Of a DNA stretch of 63,732 nt, positions 27,212 to 39,600 are shown piece by piece. Both the position numbers and the translations under genes were made by a program. The notes below the pieces were generated by a model. It saw only the letters and a list, made by a program, of their open reading frames with translations, had not been told where the DNA came from and did no database searches. The first letter of the stretch is position 1. Each line of letters opens with the position of its first letter. The DNA is taken from positions 1 to 63,732 of the forward strand of contig JAJQBQ010000049.1 of assembly GCA_021203205.1 (NCBI GenBank), read 5' to 3'. The stretch is from Lachnospiraceae bacterium. GTDB lineage: Bacteria; Bacillota; Clostridia; Lachnospirales; Lachnospiraceae.

Positions 27212-27810
27212 GTCGTTACCTCCTCGAAATGTAGTTGCTCACAACCATATTTTTCTCGCAGTATTTGTTGATTTTCATCGTTTTCGTTCATTTCTCACGA
27301 TCTTCGCGGATTTCTCACAGTCTTTATTGACCCATGGGCTCCCGTTGTTTTCTCACTTTCTCCGAAGGATGTTTTTTCTTAAAGTGTTTTTCGATTATCC
27401 GCAGGTTTGCAGACTAAAATCTCTTTCGCATTATATCTGCAATATGTTTTCTATTGTAACATCTGTCCCGCTTCGTTTCAATCAATTTCTGCAAATGTTT
27501 CCGTCCTCAAATGTAACATTCCTGTAAAATTTAATTCACCCACTTTACCAAAGTAGGTTCTCATGATATATTCCATTCGATGTCCCATTTTCAACAGACA
27601 AAATGGATACAGAACGAAAACTGATCCTAGGATTGTTCGCTCTTTGCACAGCACCTGCGACGCATGCGCTGCTTTCCGGCAGAATTTTGGTTCAAGTGTC
27701 AAAAGACTTCTCCCTCGACACGCTTGTATGTCAACGCAGGGAAGACCTTATGACAATGAACTAACATTTGATACCCGAGTCAATTTTATGGCAAACAAGA
27801 AGGAGAAAAA
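27212..27810. other. 600-base intergenic region between the HD hydrolase and the ABC pair
   Basis: The region is AT-rich with a T-rich stretch on the plus strand and a repeated ATTTCTCAC motif (near 27290 and 27310). A frame at 27563-27817 has no ribosome binding site and unusual composition, so it is not called. I do not see a convincing promoter. The last 30 bases carry AAGGAG for the ABC ATPase. Confidence 0.4.
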
Positions 27811-28509
27811 ATGTTAGAAGTTACCCAGCTTACAAAAAAATATGGCAAAACCCTCGCCGCCGACCACGTAACCTTCGCGGTGCCGTCCGGCAGCATCGCG
27901 GTTTTGCTGGGGCCCAACGGAGCCGGCAAGAGCACGGTCATCAAATCCGTTATGGGCTTTTTAAAGTATGACGGCAATGTCCACATCGACGGTATGGACA
28001 ACAAAAGCGTTGAGGCCAAACGCGTTCTTGGCTATATTCCGGAGATTCCCGCGCTATACCCGAATCTCACGGTGTACGAGCATATGGAATTTATCGCCCG
28101 CGCGTATCGGTTGAAAAATTATAAGGAGAATATTGAGTTTCTGTTAAACCGCATGGAGCTTTTTGACAAGAAGGACAAATTCGGCGACAGCCTGTCGAAA
28201 GGCATGCAACAGAAGCTGAGTATCTGCCTGGGACTCTTGCCGCGCCCGCGCTGTATTTTGTTTGATGAGCCGATGATCGGTCTGGATCCCCATGCCATCC
28301 GCGAGCTGAAAAACATCTTTAAGGAGCTTCGCGATGACGGCTGCACACTTTTGGTCAGCACCCACATGATCGACAGCATGGAACAGCTCTGGGATCAAAC
28401 CATTATACTGAAAGAAGGACACGCTGTCGCTCAGGTTCGTCGGGGCGAGATGGATAACCGCTCGCTGGAGGATTTCTTCTTCGAGGTAACAGAAGGAGGC
28501 ACACCATGA
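27811..28509 (+). CDS. ABC transporter ATP-binding protein
   Basis: A 232-residue nucleotide-binding subunit. Walker A is LLGPNGAGKST, the signature is DSLSKGMQQKLS, Walker B is CILFDEPMIGLDP and the switch His lies in LLVSTHMID. The sequence type is that of exporter ATPases of the antimicrobial peptide or ABC-2 kind. An AAGGAG lies seven bases before the ATG. Its stop overlaps the start of the permease gene by four bases (ATGA), so the two are translationally coupled and surely form one transporter. Confidence 0.93.
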   Translation: MLEVTQLTKKYGKTLAADHVTFAVPSGSIAVLLGPNGAGKSTVIKSVMGFLKYDGNVHIDGMDNKSVEAKRVLGYIPEIPALYPNLTVYEHMEFIARAYRLKNYKENIEFLLNRMELFDKKDKFGDSLSKGMQQKLSICLGLLPRPRCILFDEPMIGLDPHAIRELKNIFKELRDDGCTLLVSTHMIDSMEQLWDQTIILKEGHAVAQVRRGEMDNRSLEDFFFEVTEGGTP

Positions 28510-30374
28510 TTCGCCTTCTTCTATACTATGTACCGCACACGCTGAAGAACATGATCAAAAAAGCCTGGAAAACCTGGCTCGTTGTCGGTGTCATCATCCT
28601 CGCCTTCTTCGCTTTCACACTGGGGAGCTCTCTTTTCTTCGATGATTTTGACGAAGACTATGAAGATGATACATGTACTACTGAGGAAGGAAGCTCTGCG
28701 TCATCGGATGTCGATATTTCAAATGAAGATATTTCTTTCTCGAATAACGATACTTCAGGCGGCAGTAATCTCTCCTCGGATAATGACTCAGACAATGATT
28801 ATTTATCCTCGGATGTCGACTCAGGCAGCGGCAATTCATCTTCAGATGATAACTCAAACGGCGATGATGCTTATGAAGATGATGAGATTGAATACACCGC
28901 CGAGGATATCCGCGAGATCAAACTCGTCGTGAAGTCTGTCATCGCCCTCGTGCTGTTTCTCTTCCTCCTGTGGGCCGTCGACAAAGGCCAGCAGAACGGC
29001 GCGGAGATCTTCACCATGGCTGATGTCAATCTGCTGTTCGCCGCGCCGCTGAAACCGCAGTCGCTTCTCATGTTCCGCGTGATCCTGCACATGGGAGCGG
29101 TCATCGTCGGCTCATTTTACCTGATTTTCCAGATACCGAACCTCGTCTTAAATATCGGCATCACCGCAGGCGGGGTCTGTGTGATTATCTGCGCGTACCT
29201 GATCGCCCTTGTCACCGTCCAGCTCGTGCGAGTATGCTCCTACACCTTTTTTGCGACCCACTCCGCACTGCGCAGGTATGTTTCACCGGCGACAAAGCTG
29301 CTCGCGGCTGCCGTCTTCCTCCTGTGCGGATTGACTTTCCTCACCTGCGGGCGCGACCTCTTCCGGGCCATGGATCTGCTGTTTGGTTCCGGCTGGTCAA
29401 ACTGCATTCCGGTCATCGGTTTTCTGAAAGCAGCTGTCATGTATGGGGTGGACGGAAGTTTTCTGAGGTCCGTTCTTTTCCTCGCGCTGTCTGTCCTTTT
29501 TCTGGCTCTGGTCGCAGTTGTCACCTGGCGGATGAAAGCCGACTTCTATGAGGATGCATTCACAGGCGCAGCAAGGCAGCAGGAGGCGCTGGCTGAGATC
29601 GCGCCCGCGTCGGGCGGCAGCACGGTGGCGGTAACCAATGTGGCCGTGACGGAGGAGCAGCGAAAGAAACTGCAGAAAAAACGGGAGGCTGCGGAAGCCC
29701 GCGCGTCCCGCAAAGCCTTTGCGAAAGGCCTTGGCGCAAACGTTTTCTTCTTCAAGGCGATACACCTGCGGAATCGAAATGCCCGACTCGGCATTTTCAC
29801 CGATACAGCCTCTTTTTACCTGTTCCTGATGGTAATCGTTTCCCTATTCGTGCGGCTTCTCGCGGAGTCAGACAGCTTCATCGCCCCCGGCGTGATTGTC
29901 TGCATCTGCGTCTACTTCCGCACCTACGGCAACCCGATCGCCTCGGAGCTTTCGGAGCCTTACCTCTACATGGTGCCGGAATCGGCGTATTCGAAGGTCG
30001 CCTTCTCCTTCCTCGCCGGATCCGTATCGGCGGCCCTGGATCTTCTTCCTGGCTTTGCAGCAGGCTTCCTTATTCTGGGCTCACTGCCGGATGCCCTCGC
30101 CTGGTATATCTTCGCGGTTTCGATTGACTTTTGCGCCTCCGCCTGGGGGCTGACCCTGGGGCTTGCCCTTCCGGACGCGATCCCTGGAGTCCTCCGGGCA
30201 TGGCTGGAGCTTCTCTTAAAATTACTGACGTTCTTGCCCTGTCTTTTCGTGGGGCTGCTGTTCGGTGTATTTTTGGGAATCGACGCGGCGCTTTTTGTCA
30301 TTGCCGTCCTTGATTTTCTGATTGGCACGGGTGTCGGATCCATTGCTCCGGCATTTCTGAGGATGGAGAAATGA
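28506..30374 (+). CDS. ABC exporter permease with a Ser/Asp-rich extracytoplasmic loop
   Basis: A 622-residue membrane subunit with one helix near residues 24-44, then about eleven more after residue 135, resembling the putative ABC exporter permeases of Bacillota. Between the first and second helices is an unusual loop (about residues 47-128) made almost entirely of Ser, Asp, Asn, Glu and Gly with quasi-repeats such as SSDVDIS and SSDNDSD. A coiled basic segment (EEQRKKLQKKREAAEARASR) lies in the middle cytoplasmic region. The substrate is unknown. The loop resembles a polyanionic Ca2+-binding or spacer sequence and may have grown by slippage. Confidence 0.85.
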   Translation: MIRLLLYYVPHTLKNMIKKAWKTWLVVGVIILAFFAFTLGSSLFFDDFDEDYEDDTCTTEEGSSASSDVDISNEDISFSNNDTSGGSNLSSDNDSDNDYLSSDVDSGSGNSSSDDNSNGDDAYEDDEIEYTAEDIREIKLVVKSVIALVLFLFLLWAVDKGQQNGAEIFTMADVNLLFAAPLKPQSLLMFRVILHMGAVIVGSFYLIFQIPNLVLNIGITAGGVCVIICAYLIALVTVQLVRVCSYTFFATHSALRRYVSPATKLLAAAVFLLCGLTFLTCGRDLFRAMDLLFGSGWSNCIPVIGFLKAAVMYGVDGSFLRSVLFLALSVLFLALVAVVTWRMKADFYEDAFTGAARQQEALAEIAPASGGSTVAVTNVAVTEEQRKKLQKKREAAEARASRKAFAKGLGANVFFFKAIHLRNRNARLGIFTDTASFYLFLMVIVSLFVRLLAESDSFIAPGVIVCICVYFRTYGNPIASELSEPYLYMVPESAYSKVAFSFLAGSVSAALDLLPGFAAGFLILGSLPDALAWYIFAVSIDFCASAWGLTLGLALPDAIPGVLRAWLELLLKLLTFLPCLFVGLLFGVFLGIDAALFVIAVLDFLIGTGVGSIAPAFLRMEK

Positions 30375-30507
30375 CAGGATTTTCGAAAATTCTCCTGATC
30401 CAACTTAAGGAATCCCTGATACGCAGATGAGACATTCAGATACATGGATAAAACAATCTCACCCTGTGTTCTGAATATCCGCAGGGAATATTTACCATTT
30501 TGTCAAA

Positions 30508-30545
30508 AAGAAAGACAGGTGTCTGTCACCTGTCTTTCTTTTCTA
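30508..30545 (+). terminator. Terminator of the ABC transporter operon
   Basis: AGAAAGACAGGTG (30509-30521) pairs perfectly with CACCTGTCTTTCT (30527-30539) around a five-base loop and runs into TTTCT. It lies about 135 bases after the permease stop and just before the convergent adhesin gene. The other bases of 30375-30654 hold no gene. Confidence 0.85.
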
Positions 30546-30654
30546 ATATCCGTTTTACAATACTGTCTCTTCCGTTTTCGAAGAAAAAGAAGAAAAATAT
30601 ACTCCATCGCAGCAGACGACAGGATTTCGTTGTATGTTCCCTTTTCCTATGGTT

Positions 30655-33600
30655 CTATGCTTCCGTTGCCTTTTTGGCCTCTTTATCCTTTTTCTTTCTT
30701 CCGCCAAACAAAATCAGGAAAATAATCAGAGCGATCATCGCTGCAATTCCCACAACCGTGCCGACAAGAAGCGGTGTATTTGTGTAGAAGCGTACCCATG
30801 CGCTTGTAGTCACATAGAAACGTTCGATCGATGTCGTCTGTACATTTCCGGCTTCATCTGTCGCCGTAATGGTGACGGTACGGACCGAATTACTTTCCGA
30901 TATCGAAAAGGCAAAGTCTCCGTCCTCATCCACAATCGCCTGAAGTTCATCTCCGGACCAGGCCGCAACCTCAACGCCGTCCAGTTCTACCGTAATTGAG
31001 GCAAGGTACATATCCTTGATCTCCATGACCACTTCATAGTTCTCCGAATTGTAGGTTCTTCCGGACTCAAGATTTGCCACAATGATTGTCGGCTTTGTAT
31101 TGTCCACAGAGAATTCAATATCGGATGCCTTCGTGTCAAGTGTGTTCACAGCCTCATTTCCCGCGCTGTCCGTGGAAAAAATCTGAACGCTGTAGAGTCC
31201 GTCATCCTTAAATGCGGCTTTATAAATTGTGTAAGTATAATAATACCACCCATTTTCGCCGACTTCGTAAATAATTTCGTAATCTACGCCTTCCGTCAAA
31301 ACAATCGCTTCGCCATTCTTATACAGGGTAATCACGATGTCGGAAAGTTCATTCGGGTTAACCTCGCCGATTATCAGATCATCCATACTGTCCGCCGTGA
31401 GATACGCACCATTGAGATTTGCAATCGCGCTGAGATCATAAGTTGATCCGTTGCGGTTAACCGAGAAGACAATCGCTTCCTGCTCCGTATTGCCGGCCAT
31501 ATCCGTCGCGGTTACGGTCAGATCATAAATGTCATCTGTCGCAATATTCTCAAAGGCGAATGTCTGTCCGTCCGTGATATCGGCTATCGTATAGGAATAC
31601 TCTTCGCCATAGCGCCTGCCAACAAGCTCAATCACAATGTCGTTTACGTTGTAGTTCGTATCGGTAACCGTGATAAACGGTTCGACATCGCCTTTGTTTG
31701 CAGACTCATTTTCCACGCCGGCAATCGTAATCTCCGGAAAGATTTTGTCAACATAGAACGTATCCATGCTGTAATCCGCCGCATCGTTTCCGGCCTCATC
31801 CGTAAACGCGATGTCGAAGGTGTAAAGTGCATCGTCTTCAAATACGATTTCTGCAGTCCTCACATCCCCTCTCGAACTCCATGTCGGAGTCACCGCCATG
31901 GTGCTGCCGTCCGACGTCACTGTGACTGTAACGCGGCTCGCATCGAAGTTATGCTCTGTGATCGTGATAACGGCCGTCTGCACGTCCTTATAATAATTAT
32001 CGTTTTCCGCATTGCTGTTTCTGTAGGAAACCGATACTGCCGGGATCGTGCGGTCAATTGTAAAGTGATCGCCCGCCACAGTCCCGGTCGCAAACGCCAC
32101 GCCGGATGCCTGATTTCCGCCGTCATCTTCGCAGGTGATTTCGAAAGAGTAAACACCGTCCGTATCATACACGATAGTCGCTGTCCACTGTGCGTCATCC
32201 CCATTTCCGGTTCCGCTGCCAGTCTTCGAGAACCGACTCATCGTCGGAATATATGTACCGTCTTCATTCACGATCGTTACCGTCGCGCTCTGCTCGTCAA
32301 AGTTTCGCTCTGTGACTGTGATTGTCGCCGTACGCGTCTGATTGAAGTAATCCGTATAATCCGAATCTGACGAATTGTTATCGTACGAAATCAGGATTGT
32401 CGGCGCGGTTACATCAATCAAAAATGTTACGTTCTTCTGCGAAGTATTGCCCGCATTGTCCTCCGCGTAAACGATGACCTCCACTTCATTGCTGTTGTTC
32501 GCCTGAGCATTCACCGCGATGCTATCAGAGATACTCTGCTGCAACTGACTCTGCGTCGGATTTTCCGTTGTAAAGTCGAACAGTACTCCGCTGCCCGTCA
32601 GCACGCCAAGACTGTAAATTTCGTATGTTACTGATTTCAGGCCGGAATATGTGCTTCCGCTCGTTGGGTCAGTCACAACGACATCCACCGTCACATCTTC
32701 GGTATAGTAGCCGTCGGCCGGCTGTGTCAGAGTGATCTCAGGCGCCAGAGTTTCCTCCACCGGGAGAGTTTCATCCACGATCAGTCCGTCTGTACTGATA
32801 TACGTGTAATTCCCCGCGTAATCCCTGATCTTTAAGTAAATCGTAAACTGCTCATCCGAAGTAACCGAGAAGTTTCGGAAGGATGACCATGCCGAGCCGT
32901 CAAGACTGTCAAGACTGCTCTTTGTCATCGCGATTGTGGACGCAGTCTTGTAATATTCAACCGATTCGACCGGAGATGTCACGTCGCTTTGTTCACTTGT
33001 AACCGTAATACCGGTCTTCGAGTAGAATCCGAACGTCAGTGTCCTGACCAATGTGGACGAGTTGCCCGTGCTTCCCTCATTCGAAGTCCATGTAACCGTG
33101 CCCGTCGGCGAAGTCTTGTCAACCGTAAACTGATACGGTGCCACGGAGGTTCCGGTGCTGATATCGGTCGCGGTGTTTCCGGCCGCATCCGTATACGAGA
33201 TAGCGAATGTATAATTCGCATCCGCCGAATAAGTAATCGTGGCTGTATGCGTCGCCGCATTCTCATCCGAGCCTTCCACAGTCTTCCATGCACTCAGCAT
33301 ATTGCTGACAGATATTCCGGAAACAGTGTTTCCATTCACATCTGTAGCGGTAATTGTGATATTCACATCGTCCGCGTCAAAATGATCCGTGCGCTCTGTA
33401 ATCACGATTGTCGCGGTTCTTGTTGCGTCGAAATAGCTGCCGTTGCGAGCCGTATTGTTATCGTAAGAAACAGCAATTGCAGGCGCTGTCACATCAATGT
33501 CAAGATCAATGGAGCTTGTCGTTGCGTTCCCCGCATTATCCACCGCTGTAACAAATACAGTCACGTTGCAGCTGTCATTAGCCGCCGCGTCCACAGAAAT

Positions 33601-36600
33601 CGTGCGGCTAATTTCGGAAATCAGATCGCTTAAGGATGCTGACTGGTCTTCATCCGTGTAGCTTACCCATGTGCCTTCCTGCGTCGTCTTGCCGTTGCAT
33701 TCCACCCACCAGTTTACGCTCTTTAATCCGGACCAGCTGCCGCCCGCGATATCGGTCACATCCACATCTATGGTAACCGTTTCGCCGTTTTCGAGACCAT
33801 AATATCCGTAAACACCGTTCACTTCATTGCCAACCTTTGGAGTCTCCGCTGTGAATGTAATCAACGGTGCTGTTTTGTCGACGATATAACCGTCCGAATC
33901 CACGTAAGTCACATGACCTGCGTAGTCAGTGATTCTCATGTATACCGCAAGCTGCTCATCCGTGCTCTGTGAAAAGATCGTTGCATGGGACTTGAGCTCG
34001 TACGGATTTGCGACATTCGTCCAGGCAGATTCCGCAAGCGCGTTCAGGGTCGCCACCGTGTAAACCGGATCCGTTTTCGATGTCACAAAGTAATCTACAC
34101 TGACCGGACTGGTTGCATCCTCCGCATACACAGAAGCGCTCACCGAACTGTTACTGAAAAGATACCAGCCAAGAATACTTCTGAGATCATCCCAAGTATT
34201 GTCCGAAATTGTCACCGCCCCCAGCGGACTCACGGTATCCACAACGAAATCATATGGTGCCACAGATCCGCCGACATCCGGCTCCTTATTTATGTTGCCT
34301 GCCTCATCCGTATATTCAACCGCAAACGTATAATTCGCGTCCGCGTTGAATGTGATATATAAGGTTTGAGTCGCCTCGTCCTCAATCAGCGTGCCGTCAG
34401 TCCGATAGCTTTCGACCGTTGTCCATGTATATGTAGAATAATCGATCGTAAGTGTGCCATCGGTATTCAGCATATACGGGATCACATCTCCGTCCCCGTT
34501 GGTAATAATCAGCGGACTTTCAATTGACTCGCCATAGGCATCAACCGCTGTGACTGTAAACAATACGTCAGAAGCGTCAAAGTGATTGGTCCGCTCTGTG
34601 ATCTTAATTTCCGCCGTGCGCACCGCATCGAAATATTTTGCATTCTTCGCGTCATTGTTGTCATAGGAAACAGCAATTGTCGGTGCTGTCGCATCAATAT
34701 CAAGCGCGACAGATGTAACATATTCATTCCCCGCGTGGTCGGTCGCTGTCACGGTAACAACAACGTCGCTATAATTATAAGCAGCCGCCGAAATCGTAAC
34801 CTCTGCCAGTACTTTTGTCACAAGCCCGGTTAAAATATCACAGGTTTCGGTTCCCTCAAAATTATCCGCTCCGGCCATTTCTTCGGAAACGTCGTCTGCA
34901 AACAGGTAAGTATAGATATCGTTAATTTCTCCGTCTTCACTTGACACCGTATAGCTAATGGCAGCCAGGCCGGATTCGCTGCCGCAGCCCTCAGCAGCCG
35001 GATCTTCAATCGTGAAGCTGAGAACCACATCCCCGTAAAAGCAGCCCATGACATCGTCATTCCCGTTTTCCGCAGCCGGATCTGTTTCGACATCTATGTC
35101 GATCACCGGCGCAGTCGTGTCCACGATCGCACTGTCTGTGCTGATCCAGGTCACATTACCCGATTTGTCTGTGATCCTGGAGTAGATTACAAAGGTCTCG
35201 TCCGCTGAAACCGCGTACGGTTCCGCAGTGAAAGTTTCCTCTGTCGTGCCATTCAGATACTCAGCCCACAATGCATCCAAATCATCTCCGTTTAACGGTT
35301 CTCCTGCATCCTCTGTAAGGGTCTGCTTATAATAGTAAATCTTATCCTCCTGCACACCGGCGGTGTCATCATTCGTCACAGCGACAACCTCCGTCACCTC
35401 ATAATACCAGTATTCAAACTTATATTCGGTGTACAGTTTTGTTCCGAAGGTATCCCTCTTAGGCTCAGCATTTTCCTCGTCTTTCTCAAGCTTTGTCGCA
35501 TAAAAGAGAATGTCAAGGTAACCGCCCGGATCCGTCGTATCGACCGTAAACTTATACAGCGCCAGAGACTCGCTCTCAAGAAATACGACATCGTTCGCAG
35601 CAACATCCCCGTAAAAAATCGCAAAGGTATAATTCGCATCCGCATCGTAAGAGATAAAAATCGTGTGTTCAGCGTCATTTACATCGCTGCCTTCCACGGT
35701 TGTCCAGGTGTACCTGCTGTAATCCAGCGTCACCTCGCCGCTTTCCGTATCAATCGTATACGGGATGACATCTCCGTCGGCATTTGTGATCGTGACCGGA
35801 CTCGTGACGTTCGCTGTTCCGTCCGTTTCTGTCGCGATCCAGTTTCCGTCCACGTCCACCGCAGTGATCGTGATCAGGACATCCTCCGCATCAAAGTGGC
35901 TGGTGCGCTCCGTAATCGTGATGGTAGCTTTGCGTACAGCGTCGAAATACTGTCCCTTGCCGTTACCATCTGTCAGGGCATCGGCCTCATTGATCTCGTT
36001 ATTGTCGTATGAAATATTGATCACCGGAGCGGTCTGATCAATATCGAACTTAACAACGTCCGAATGGTCATTGCCCGCACAGTCGGTCGCCGTCACAGTC
36101 ACTGCCACATCGCAGTAGTTATATTTGGCAGCCGGAATTGTGATGTAAGCGACAATTTCTGTCACATTGCCGTTATCGTCCGTTGTCTCCGTGCCGTAAA
36201 ATAAATATGCATCCTCATCTTCAGACCCTTCAGTTTTTCCGCCAAAAACATAGGTATAAGTGTCGTTAATATTCCCATCTTCGCTGACAACCGTGTAAAC
36301 CAGTTTTTCCAGGCCGGATTCGCTACCGTCCATTGCCGGATCGTTAATCTGAAGCGTCAGGTCAACATCACCGTTAAAGTATCCTTTCACATCCTCATTT
36401 TCATTGTCCGCAGACACATCTGTCGTCACGTCAATGTTCACGGTCGGTTCCGTGCTGTCTATGTCAAGCGCCACGGTGCTCGTTGCCGTATTACCGGCGC
36501 CATCGACCACAGTCAGGGTTATGATCAGGTCACTGTAAGGGTACTTATCTGCGGAAATCGTGACATCTGCACTGATCCCCGTCACCTGGCCGGTCACCTC

Positions 36601-39600
36601 GTCTGTAGTTTCCGTACCGACAAAGGAATTGTCTCCCGCATCGCCGCTCCCGGAGAAAATGTAGATATAGGTATCCTCCAGAGAGCCGTACTCGCTCTGT
36701 ACCGTATAATACATTTTTTTGATGCCGGACCCGCTCTCATCTGCCGCCGTAATTGTCAGGTCTACATCATCATTAAAGTATCCCTGCACTTCCAGGGTGT
36801 TATTGTCAACGGAAGGTATGGTGGTAACCTCAATTCCCGCTTTCGGCGGCGTTCTGTCTACGATCACCCCATCCGTGCTGATCCATGCATAATTTCCTGC
36901 CTTATCGACGATCCTTGCGTAAATCACAAAGGACTCATCTTCCGAAACCGAATATGGTTCCGTGGTGAAGGTTTCGGAAGTCGTATCTGCAAGGAACTCT
37001 GACCAGAGTTTATCCAAATCTTCCTCGTCCAGTTCCTTGTAAGTTTCAGAAGTAATCGTATACTTATAATAATAAATCCGATCTGTCTGTACGCCTGATA
37101 AGTCATCTTCCGCGACAGCTTCCGCTTCTGACACTTCGTAGAACCAGTTTTCAAAGGTAAAATCTGTGTACAGTTTCTTCTCAAACACCAGAGAAGACAC
37201 CTCTGTGTTCTCGTCTTCCTGACTCCCTTTCGTCGCATCATAAAGCAGCGAAATATAACCCGTCGGGTTCGTTTCATCTACCGTAAATGCCCAGATATAC
37301 TCCATACTTTCCGCCGCCGTGTTGTCTGACACGGTAACAGAAGCAGCAAGGCTCTCTGAATTTGCCTCATAGGTGAAGCCCGCATCGTTCTTATAGGACA
37401 GCGACCATTCATAGTTTGCATCGCCTGTGAAAGTCACGGTCGCAGTATAGATTTCCGTGTTTGTCTGAGAGACAGAGTTCTGTTGTGACCACCTGCTGAT
37501 CGTGTAATAACCTGCAGTACTGTTGTCGCCGACCTCCCCGGCTGCCACAATGTTTCCATCCGCGTCCGTACAGGTGGCCAGGATCGTCACGTTGCTGCTG
37601 TCAAATTTATTCTCGCTTTCCGTAATGGTAATCTCTGCCGTACGTTTCGTATAATATCCATCAATGGCATCGGTTTCCTGTGTGCCGTCCATGGTAATAT
37701 TGATCGTCGTGTTGCAGATGCTGACAATCGTACTTATTTTTGTTACATTTCCGATCATGTCAGTTACCTGCACCCACACGGTATCGTCACCATTATATCT
37801 TGCCGCAGAAATGGTAAAGGTAAGCTCGCTGTCTCCATCTGCGGGCACGGAAATATCCGCCTTGTCCGCATCATATCCCGCAAGTGTCGTATTGCTTTCA
37901 TAGATCTTCGTTGTCCCGTTTGTCGGTGTCTCGTCACCAACCCACCATTCCACACTTAAGATTCCGGCATAATCGTCCGTCTCGATATCTGTCGCGGCTA
38001 CCGAGAAGACTACGTCGCCTCTATAGTAGCCGTTTTGGTTCGGCTGTGAAGTCGCCGTAAATTTCGTGACAGATGCCGCGTCATCGAACGTCAGGCGAAT
38101 ATTTACATCCACAGATGTCCAGTATGTAATTTCTGAAAGTTCATCATCACTTCCTAATCCATAGCCGGCAAAGTACAGCTTCGTGATCGTCACATCCTCC
38201 GCACCTGAAGATGCTGTGCCCGCAACTTCATACGCAGCTACGCTGTTTTCCTTCGTTCCTATGCTGATTACAGAGTAAGTCGATCCCGAGACCAACGCTG
38301 CGCCGACATTGCTGTCGCTGATTTTAAAAGCGTACACCTCTTCGGTCGATTCTTCTGTTGTCTTTATCTCGTACTGATCTGCGGAACCGATGATGCCGTC
38401 TTCGGAAATCGTACCGATGACATATTCTTCCGCTGCATCATCCATAGCCGCAAAATATGCTGTCACATTCAGATCCGAATCTACATCCGCAACTGCAATA
38501 CTCAGAGAGTACGTGCCATCTTCATTTTCTGTGTAAGAGTTTTCAACCAGAGTATAGCTGTACTCTTTGCCGTCATCCGTGTCAGATGCCACCAGAATAC
38601 TGTCGATATAATAACCGTCCTCGAATGTCAGCTGAAATATTGCACTGCTGCCGTATGTAACGGACTCATTCTCATCATTGACACGGATCGTGCAGTGATC
38701 ACCCGTTGTGCCGGAGACTTCCGCTGATACTGTATATACATTCAGTGCAAACTCCACCTGGATCGTGTAATCACTGTCCGCCCCGTTTTCATCCAGCGTG
38801 TAGGACCACGCCGCATCATTTTCCGTGTAGGTCTGACTGTCGATCACCGTGTCAGATGCGTCTTTCATAATTACAGATGTCGTCCTGTATCCAGTCGGAG
38901 GCACGGCCGCAAACGTGTACTGATTGCCGCTGTAAATCGTGGTTACCGCATTACTTACCAGTTCTGTCGTCCCACCTGAAGTCGTCACATCCGTTACCGT
39001 AACGGAGCCTTCGGAAAAGGTCGCCACTACGGTGTAAGTAATCTGGGCCAGAGTGACCGCAATGGTTCTGTCACTTCCACTCGCATCAGCGATGATTGAG
39101 CCATCGTACTGCGTTGCTCCGTCCGTAAGATCTTCTGCTTTCGCGCCGTCAATTGTCACCGATACGATATAATAGTTTGCCGGAGCTGTAATGCTGTAAG
39201 ACAGGGTTTGATCCGTATCCAGAAGCAGACTGCTCTCCTGCACACCGTTTAAGTCAATCGCAGCATACTGTCCGGGTGCGCTTTCTTCCGAGTGCACAAC
39301 GGAAACCCGCCACGTCTTCTGGTACACCACCGCAATCGTTGTATCAGACGACACATCTTCCAGCCTTACGGAATATATCGTACTGTTATCGTCGACGGAT
39401 TCGGCTTCACTTACCCCACCGGAGGTGACTGTCACACCGGAAATCCGGTAACCATCCGGCGCAGTGACTGCAATTTCACCGGTCCAGCCGTCTTCTGCCT
39501 GAAACGAACTGTCCGTCTCCGTCGCTGTCTCGTCTCCGTCCGCAAGCCATGTGACTGTCCCGCTGATCTGATTGTCTGACGTGTCGGTCTGCGTGATTGT

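Noticed and set aside
27563-27817. 84-codon frame before the ABC ATPase gene
   Set aside because: No ribosome binding site and overlap with the true start; composition unlike neighbouring genes.
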